From: Paracoccus sp. (in: a-proteobacteria)
Lineage (GTDB): Bacteria > Pseudomonadota > Alphaproteobacteria > Rhodobacterales > Rhodobacteraceae
Assembly: GCA_031178645.1 (NCBI GenBank)
Contig: JAPSIP010000014.1
Span: 1 to 13,569 of the forward strand
DNA: 13,569 nucleotides
Reading direction: 5' to 3'
The notes beneath the pieces are model-generated. The model did not search any database. It was not told where the DNA came from and saw nothing but the letters and a program-made list of their open reading frames with translations. Shown piece after piece: positions 1 to 4,851 of the stretch. Position numbers and translations under genes: made by a program. The number at the start of each line of letters is the position of its first letter. Position 1 is the stretch's first letter.

Positions 1-162
1 AGCCCGATGCGGGGTCCGATCCCGCCGGCATGAAGACCCGCACGAAGACATCCGCGATGGGGCTGTTGGAAATCCACATCTTCGCGCCGTTCAGCACATA
101 GCCACCGTCGGTCTTCTTCGCGCGGGTCTTCATGCCGGCGGGATCGGACCCCGCATCGGGCT
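1..162. repeat. Inverted repeat (fold-back) at the left window edge inside gcdH
   Basis: Bases 1-41 are the exact reverse complement of 122-162. With one mismatch (base 42) the match extends to bases 1-48 against 115-162, leaving a spacer of about 66 bases. In the gcdH reading direction the sequence is normal until about base 43 and then turns back along the opposite strand. A shared TCTTCG lies at the junction (48-43 in gene sense, and the same word on the plus strand at 115-120). A coding gene of this conserved family would not carry this inversion, so I read it as a chimeric or assembly end, or less likely a real rearrangement. Confidence 0.88.
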
Positions 163-595
163 CGGTCAGGCCAAAGCAGCCGATGAACTCGCCCGTGGCC
201 AGCTTGGGCAGGTATTTGTGCTTCTGATCCTCGCTGCCATAGGCCTCGATCGGGAACATCACCAGCGACGACTGGACCGAGGCCATGGAGCGGTATCCGC
301 TGTCGATCCGCTCGATTTCCCGCGCGACCAGGCCGTAGGAGACGTAAGATGCGCCGACCCCGCCATAGGCATCGTCCACGGTAACGCCCAGCAGGCCCGC
401 CGCGCCCATCTCACGAAAGATCTCGGGGTCGGTCGTCTCGTTCAGATAGGCGTCGGTGACGCGCGGGGCCAGGCGGTCGGCGGCAAAGGCCGCGGCGCTG
501 TCGCGGATCATCCGTTCCTCTTCGCTCAGCTGGTCGTTCAGCAGGAAGGGATCGGCCCAGTCGAAGGCGGCGCCCTTGTGGGATATGGTGGACAT
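1..595 (-). CDS. gcdH: Glutaryl-CoA dehydrogenase, 5' part (3' end missing; last 13 codons chimeric)
   Basis: Cytosolic FAD enzyme of the acyl-CoA dehydrogenase family. It oxidatively decarboxylates glutaryl-CoA to crotonyl-CoA and passes electrons to ETF, in lysine, tryptophan and glutarate breakdown. Visible: an N-terminal helical region with [18 protein letters not shown] (residues 11-28), the family-typical [20 protein letters not shown] (85-104), the flavin-binding stretch [13 protein letters not shown] (140-152), and [14 protein letters not shown] (172-185). The wording fits glutaryl-CoA dehydrogenase rather than a generic acyl-CoA dehydrogenase. The ATG at 595-593 has an AGGAG ribosome site at 607-603, 7 bases upstream. 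About 198 codons are present of a usual ~395-410; the catalytic glutamate lies in the missing C-terminal part. After residue 185 the frame reads [13 protein letters not shown], which is not family sequence; it is an inverted copy of the gene's own codons near residues 145-158. The gene is divergent from a LysR-type regulator that probably controls it. The assignment is strong, but the last 13 residues should not be trusted. Confidence 0.9.
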   Translation of the reverse strand, partial: MSTISHKGAAFDWADPFLLNDQLSEEERMIRDSAAAFAADRLAPRVTDAYLNETTDPEIFREMGAAGLLGVTVDDAYGGVGASYVSYGLVAREIERIDSGYRSMASVQSSLVMFPIEAYGSEDQKHKYLPKLATGEFIGCFGLTEPDAGSDPAGMKTRAKKTDGGYVLNGAKMWISNSPIADVFVRVFMPAGSDPASG

Positions 596-618
596 GCGGT
601 GTCTCCTGTGTTGGCGGC

Positions 619-647
619 AGCATAGTCATTTGCCAGGCGCATCGAAA
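619..647 (-). promoter_or_regulatory. Candidate sigma70-like promoter for gcdH
   Basis: On the minus strand, TTTCGA (647-642) and TATGCT (624-619) are separated by 17 bases. They match the -35 and -10 consensus at 3 and 4 of 6 positions. The start site would be near 612, giving a short leader that still contains the AGGAG ribosome site at 607-603. The LysR-type dyad at 651-665 lies just upstream of the -35, where an activator of this family could touch polymerase. This is inference from spacing only; the match is modest. Confidence 0.35.
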
Positions 648-650
648 ATG

Positions 651-665
651 ATAAATCTCACTTAT
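651..665. promoter_or_regulatory. Putative LysR-type operator (T-N11-A dyad) between gcdH and its regulator
   Basis: ATAAATCTCACTTAT is a dyad (ATAA, 7 bases, TTAT) and contains T652 to A664 separated by exactly 11 bases, the classic LysR-family binding pattern. A second imperfect symmetry, TCATTT (626-631) to AAATGA (646-651), abuts it. The location in a divergent regulator/target space is what the family usually shows, with autoregulation of the regulator and control of the target. T-N11-A alone is common by chance, so the position carries most of the weight. Confidence 0.45.
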
Positions 666-677
666 TCCATGCAGGGG

Positions 678-1574
678 ATGAATGTCTTGCGGATCAGGCG
701 ATACCTTCCCAACCTCAGCCTGCTGCTGGCCTTCGACGGGGTGATGCGGCATGGGTCGGTGACGGCCGCGGCGCAGGAACTGGGCCTGACGCAAAGCACC
801 GTCAGCCGCCTGATCCAGACGCTGGAGGACCAGATGGGCCAGCCGCTGTTTTCGCGCCACCGCCGCCGCCTGGTCCCGACCCAGGGGGCCACGCGCTATC
901 ACGCCGACATCTCGGCCGCGCTTGACCTGATCCAGCGGGGCGGCATGTCGCTGATCGCCAACCCCGAAGGCGGCAGCCTGGATCTGGCGGTGCTGCCGAC
1001 CTTCGGCACCCGCTGGCTGGCCCCGCGCCTGCCGGGCTTCATGGCCCGCCATCCCGGCATCATGGTGAACCTGACCACGCGCTTCCAGCCGGTGGCCTTC
1101 AGCAGCGAACCCTTTGACGCCGCGATCATCTATCGCCCGGACGCAGGGCCGGACGCCAACAGCCTGAAGCTGTTCGACGAAAGCCTGACCGCCTGCGCCA
1201 GCCCGGCCTTCCTGGACGCGCATCCGGTGGGCGATGCCGGCGATCTGGCGGGGCTGGTCCTTCTGCACCTGCAAACCCGGCCCAATGCCTGGGCCGACTG
1301 GTTCCGGGGCCAGGGCAGGGGGGCCGCGCCTTCGGGCGGCATGGTCATGGACCAGTTTTCCATGATGATCCAGGCAGCGATCTCGGGGCTGGGGGTGGCG
1401 CTTCTGCCGGACTATCTGGCCCGCCAGGAAATCGCCGAAGGGCATCTGCTGCCCGTCCTGCGCCCTGCCGTTCCGGGGCGCGGGGGCTATTGCCTGGTCT
1501 GGCCCGGCAGCCGGATGGAATCCCGCCCGCTGGTCCATTTCCGCGACTGGCTGGCGGCCGAGGTCGCGGGCTGA
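678..1574 (+). CDS. LysR-family transcriptional regulator, probable regulator of gcdH (GcdR-like)
   Basis: DNA-binding one-component regulator of 298 residues, the usual LysR length. An N-terminal winged helix-turn-helix covers residues ~11-68, with the helix-turn-helix GSVTAAAQELGLTQSTVSRL (26-45) followed by the wing with PLFSRHRRRLVPT. The effector-binding domain covers ~90-298, including LDLAVLPTFGTRWLAPRLP and GLGVALLPDYLA. It is divergent from gcdH and separated by a short space with a T-N11-A dyad. Regulation of gcdH in response to glutarate or a related metabolite is known for GcdR-type LysR proteins in other proteobacteria; applying it here is inference. Start choice is uncertain. 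ATG 678 fits the family N-terminus and leaves the dyad outside the gene, but lacks a well-spaced ribosome site. In-frame ATGs at 648 (weak AGG about 10 bases upstream) and 669 are alternatives; 648 gives 308 residues. The gene could instead, or also, control the transporter genes downstream on the same strand. Confidence 0.88.
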   Translation: MNVLRIRRYLPNLSLLLAFDGVMRHGSVTAAAQELGLTQSTVSRLIQTLEDQMGQPLFSRHRRRLVPTQGATRYHADISAALDLIQRGGMSLIANPEGGSLDLAVLPTFGTRWLAPRLPGFMARHPGIMVNLTTRFQPVAFSSEPFDAAIIYRPDAGPDANSLKLFDESLTACASPAFLDAHPVGDAGDLAGLVLLHLQTRPNAWADWFRGQGRGAAPSGGMVMDQFSMMIQAAISGLGVALLPDYLARQEIAEGHLLPVLRPAVPGRGGYCLVWPGSRMESRPLVHFRDWLAAEVAG

Positions 1575-1631
1575 ACCTGCCGCCCCCGCGACTTCAAGCA
1601 GTTGTGACCGACGCATCCTGTGCTAACGTAA

Positions 1632-1647
1632 TGTCGATTTTTCGACA
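1632..1647 (+). promoter_or_regulatory. Perfect short hairpin/inverted repeat in the leader of the TAXI binding-protein gene
   Basis: TGTCGA (1632-1637) and TCGACA (1642-1647) are perfect inverted repeats around a TTTT loop. They end 2 bases before the AGGGA ribosome site (1650-1654). The sequence could be an operator half-site pair or a leader hairpin that affects translation of the binding protein. A loose promoter candidate, TTGTGA at 1602-1607 with CGTAAT at 1627-1632, lies just upstream but its 19-base spacing is poor. No function is proven. Confidence 0.4.
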
Positions 1648-1662
1648 ACAGGGACAAGCACA

Positions 1663-2664
1663 ATGAAATTCACATCGCTGTTTGCGGCCTTCGCCGTCGC
1701 CGCCACGCTGGGCCAGGGTGCCGCCGCGCAGGAGATGTCGTTCTTCCGCATCGGCACGGGCGGCACGGCGGGCACCTATTACCCGATCGGCGGCCTGATC
1801 GCGAACGCCATCTCGAATCCGCCGGGATCGCGCGCCTGCGAGGATGGCGGTTCCTGCGGCGTGCCGGGGCTGGTGGCCACCGCCGTCGCCTCGAACGGGT
1901 CGGTGGGCAATGTCAACGCCATCAACGGCGGCGCGATGGAAGCGGGCTTCAGCCAGTCCGACGTGGCCTATTGGGCACAGACCGGCACCGGGCTGTGGGA
2001 AGGCCAGCCCGCCGTGGACAAGCTGCGGCTGATCGCGAACCTGTATCCCGAAAGCATCCACCTTGTCGCGCGCGCCGATGCCGGCATCGAGACCGTGGCG
2101 GATCTGGCGGGCAAGCGCGTGTCGCTGGACGAACCCGGTTCAGGGACGCTGGTCGATGCCAAGATCATCCTTGAAGCCTATGGCCTGTCGGAAGCCGACA
2201 TCACCCCCGAATACCTCAAGCCCGACCAGGCGGCCGACCGGATGCGCGACGGGGCGATGGACGCCTTCTTCTTCGTGGGCGGCTTCCCCGCGGGCGCCAT
2301 TGCGGAACTGGCCAGCCAGCATGACGTGAAGATGGTCCCCATCACCGGCCCCGAAGTGGACAAGCTTCTGGAAACCTATAACTTCTTCGCCGCCGACAAC
2401 CTGCCTGCCGGAACCTATGAAGGCCAGGAGGCCGATGTCGCGACGATCTCGGTCGGCGCGCAACTGGTCACCTCGGCCGACCAGCCCGAGGAACTGATCT
2501 ACGGCATCACCAAGGCGCTGTATAACGAGAACACCCAGAAGCTGTTCGCGGCGGGCCATGCCAAGGGCAAGCAGATCACGCTGGACAGCGCGACGGCGGG
2601 CGCGGGCATCCCGTTCCATCCGGGCGCGGAGCGGTTCTACAAGGAAGCGGGCAAGCTTCAGTAA
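1663..2664 (+). CDS. TAXI-family TRAP transporter substrate-binding protein (periplasmic)
   Basis: Secreted solute receptor of a TRAP (tripartite ATP-independent periplasmic) transporter, 333 residues, usual for the TAXI family. A Sec signal peptide with a Lys-3 start, a hydrophobic core and an Ala-rich end is cleaved around residue 22 (GAAA before QEM). The mature protein opens with the family hallmark RIGTGGTAGTYYPIGGLIA (29-47), followed by a Cys59-Cys65 pair that could form a disulfide, then GVPGLVATAVASNGSVGNVN and EAGFSQSDVAYWA. Two alpha/beta lobes are expected. It captures a small organic acid and hands it to the membrane subunit encoded next, driven by an ion gradient. The substrate cannot be read from sequence; characterised TAXI proteins bind glutamate or 2-oxoglutarate-like acids, and the gcdH neighbourhood makes a C5 dicarboxylate an attractive guess. 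The ATG at 1663 has AGGGA 8 bases upstream. The gene leads the operon with the fused permease, with a stem-loop in between. Confidence 0.94.
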   Translation: MKFTSLFAAFAVAATLGQGAAAQEMSFFRIGTGGTAGTYYPIGGLIANAISNPPGSRACEDGGSCGVPGLVATAVASNGSVGNVNAINGGAMEAGFSQSDVAYWAQTGTGLWEGQPAVDKLRLIANLYPESIHLVARADAGIETVADLAGKRVSLDEPGSGTLVDAKIILEAYGLSEADITPEYLKPDQAADRMRDGAMDAFFFVGGFPAGAIAELASQHDVKMVPITGPEVDKLLETYNFFAADNLPAGTYEGQEADVATISVGAQLVTSADQPEELIYGITKALYNENTQKLFAAGHAKGKQITLDSATAGAGIPFHPGAERFYKEAGKLQ

Positions 2665-2686
2665 GCGCGGGTCCCGATCCGGTTCG

Positions 2687-2717
2687 AAGGACGCGGGCCA
2701 GGGTCCGCGTCCTTTTT
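2687..2717 (+). terminator. Intercistronic stem-loop with T run (partial terminator/attenuator)
   Basis: AAGGACGCGG (2687-2696) pairs perfectly with CCGCGTCCTT (2705-2714) around an 8-base loop, followed by T residues to 2717. This is a textbook Rho-independent shape placed between the binding-protein stop (2664) and the permease start (2745). In binding-protein transport operons such elements usually cut down transcription into the membrane-protein gene and protect the upstream mRNA. That role is inferred here. Confidence 0.82.
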
Positions 2718-2744
2718 CCGTTCCCTGCAATCCAGGAATGACGA

Positions 2745-4808
2745 ATGTCTGACACCTCACGCCACCTGTCCGAAGCGGAACTGCGCGCCATCGAGGAGGA
2801 GTACGACCCCGAGGCCCGCTTCCGCACAGTCCTGCGCCCCATCGCGATCCTGACGGCGGTGATCCTGTTCCTGCTGTCGGCCTATCACTTCTATACGGCG
2901 GGCTTCGGCATCCCGCGGGCGACCACCCATCGCGGGCTGCACATGGGCGTGTCGCTGTTCGTGGTCTTCCTCAGCTTCGCGGCCTTCAACAGCGGGCGCC
3001 ACAAGACCACGGGCTTCGCCATCCTGGGCATCCCGGTCTATGACTGGCTGTTCGCCATCGCCGGGGCGGTCAGTTCCTTCTATGTCCCCTGGATCTATGA
3101 CCAGCTGGCCTTCCGCGTCGGCAACCCGATGACCCTGGACATCGTCATGGGCACCCTGCTGCTGGTCACGCTGATGGAGGCCGTGCGCCGGTCGATGGGC
3201 TGGCCCCTGCCGGTGATCGCGTTGCTGTTCATCGCCTATGCCTATTGGGGCCAGTCGATGCCCGGCATCCTGGTCCATCCCGGCGCGGACTGGAACACGA
3301 TCATCAACCACCTGTACCTGACCTCGCAGGGGATCTATGGCACCGCGCTTGGGGTGATCGCGACCTATGTGTTCCACTTCGTCCTGTTCGGGGTGATGGC
3401 GCAGAAGATCGGCCTGGGGCAGTTGTTCATCGACCTGGCGACCGCGCTGACCGGCCGCTTTGCGGGCGGGCCCGCCAAGGTGTCGGTCGTGTCCTCGGCG
3501 ATGCTGGGCACGATCTCGGGTTCGTCCATCGCCAATACGGTGACCACGGGCGCGCTGACCATTCCGGCGATGATCAAGATCGGCTTCCGCCGCCATTTCG
3601 CCGCCGCGGTCGAGGCCGCGTCGTCCACCGGCGGGCAGATCACGCCGCCGGTGATGGGCGCCGTGGCCTTCCTGATGGTGGAATACCTGGGGATCCCGCT
3701 GCGCACGATCCTGATCGCGGCCATCGTCCCGGCCTTCATGCATTTCTTCGGCGTTCTGGTGCAGGTCCATCTGGAAGCCAAGCGCCTTGGCATCCGTGGC
3801 CTTCGGGCCGAGGAACTGCCCAAGGCCGGCAAGGTCCTGCGCGAGGGCTGGCTGTCGGTCGCGCCGCTGATCCTGCTGGTCTGGATGCTGATGTCGGGCC
3901 GCACGCCCTTCCTGTCGGCCTTCTGGGCGATCGCCGCCTGCATGGCCGTTTACCTGATCCAGCGGGTCATGGCCTCGGGCGTGGTGGGCGGCATCAAGGA
4001 AACCGTGCTCGGCATCTTCGACGGCTTCGTGGCGGGGGCGCGGCAGTCCCTGTCGGTGACGGCTGCCGCTGCCCTTGTGGGCGTCGTCATCGGCATCGTC
4101 ACGCTGACCGGGGTGGGCTTCAAGATCGCCTTCATGGTGACCTCGGTCGCCGCCAGTGCGGCGGGCGATTTCCACGCCTTCCTGGGCTTCCTGCCGTTCG
4201 AGCTGTTCAGCATCGAGACACTGACCCTGCTGTTCACGCTGGTGATGACCGCCGTGGTCTGCATCCTGATGGGCTGCGGCGTGCCCACGACCGCCAACTA
4301 TATCATCATGGTGGCCGTGGCCGCGCCCGTGCTGGGGATGATGAACGTGGAACCCATGGTGGCCCATTTCTTCGTCTTCTACTTCGGGGTGCTGGCGGAT
4401 GTGACGCCGCCCGTGGCGCTTGCCGCCTATGCGGGGGCGGGGATCGCGGGGGCCAACGGCTTCAAGGCGGGCAACACGGCCTTCCGGCTGTCGATGGGCA
4501 AGGCGCTTGTGCCCTTTGTCTTCGTCTTCTCGCCGTCCCTGCTGATCGTGACGCAGGGATTCACGCTGCCCGATTTCCTGCTGGCCTTCACCGGGGCGGT
4601 CCTGGGGATCGTCGCGCTGTCGGTGGCCATCACGAACTGGCTGTTCGCCCCCCTCTGGGTGATCGAGCGGATCGCCCTGGTCCTGGCCGCCCTGCTGCTG
4701 ATCGCGCCCGAGCCGGTTTCGACCGCAATCGGCTTTGCGATCCTGGCGGCGGTGACGGCGCGGCAATACCTGGCCACTCGCGACGCCCCGGCGGCCCCGG
4801 CCCGCTGA
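2745..4808 (+). CDS. TRAP transporter fused permease subunit (DctQ-DctM fusion, TAXI type)
   Basis: Inner-membrane secondary transporter of 687 residues, the length expected when the small (DctQ) and large (DctM) TRAP subunits are fused, as is typical of TAXI systems. After a charged cytoplasmic N-terminus (1-30) come hydrophobic segments of the Q part (~32-165). The M part carries family signatures: SAMLGTISGSSIANTVTTGA (about 252-271), ASSTGGQITPPVMGAVAFL (about 294-312), GCGVPTTANYIIM (about 510-522) and FYFGVLADVTPPVALAAYAG (about 545-564). The paired TPPV motifs and the glycine/serine-rich hairpins match the re-entrant loops that bind Na+ and substrate in DctM proteins. It couples sodium-driven uptake to the receptor encoded 80 bases upstream. 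The ATG at 2745 has AGGAA at 2734-2738, 6 bases upstream. The C-terminus ends in two further hydrophobic stretches and an Ala/Pro tail. No frameshift or truncation was seen. Substrate unknown. Confidence 0.95.
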   Translation: MSDTSRHLSEAELRAIEEEYDPEARFRTVLRPIAILTAVILFLLSAYHFYTAGFGIPRATTHRGLHMGVSLFVVFLSFAAFNSGRHKTTGFAILGIPVYDWLFAIAGAVSSFYVPWIYDQLAFRVGNPMTLDIVMGTLLLVTLMEAVRRSMGWPLPVIALLFIAYAYWGQSMPGILVHPGADWNTIINHLYLTSQGIYGTALGVIATYVFHFVLFGVMAQKIGLGQLFIDLATALTGRFAGGPAKVSVVSSAMLGTISGSSIANTVTTGALTIPAMIKIGFRRHFAAAVEAASSTGGQITPPVMGAVAFLMVEYLGIPLRTILIAAIVPAFMHFFGVLVQVHLEAKRLGIRGLRAEELPKAGKVLREGWLSVAPLILLVWMLMSGRTPFLSAFWAIAACMAVYLIQRVMASGVVGGIKETVLGIFDGFVAGARQSLSVTAAAALVGVVIGIVTLTGVGFKIAFMVTSVAASAAGDFHAFLGFLPFELFSIETLTLLFTLVMTAVVCILMGCGVPTTANYIIMVAVAAPVLGMMNVEPMVAHFFVFYFGVLADVTPPVALAAYAGAGIAGANGFKAGNTAFRLSMGKALVPFVFVFSPSLLIVTQGFTLPDFLLAFTGAVLGIVALSVAITNWLFAPLWVIERIALVLAALLLIAPEPVSTAIGFAILAAVTARQYLATRDAPAAPAR

Positions 4809-4816
4809 TCAAGAAC

Positions 4817-4848
4817 CCGGCTGGCGGGCAGCCCCGCCTGCCAGCCGG
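4817..4848. terminator. GC-rich stem-loop between convergent genes, likely bidirectional terminator
   Basis: CCGGCTGGCGGGC (4817-4829) pairs with GCCTGCCAGCCGG (4836-4848) with one G-U pair and a 6-base loop. It fills most of the 43-base gap between the permease stop (4808) and the stop of the convergent ATPase gene (4852). Neither side has a clear T run (plus side AAATCAGG, minus side GTTCTTG), so it is a strong hairpin in the right place rather than a complete intrinsic terminator. It may instead mainly stabilise the mRNA 3' ends. Confidence 0.6.
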
Positions 4849-4851
4849 AAA

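Noticed and set aside
456..677. Upstream extension of the LysR regulator gene to 456
   Set aside because: It would overlap most of the conserved 5' end of gcdH on the other strand and adds residues not typical of the family.
2757..4766. A 669-codon open frame on the minus strand opposite the permease
   Set aside because: His/Arg/Asp/Gln-rich composition with no domain sense. It is a mirror of the high-GC codon bias of the permease, whose family motifs are clear.
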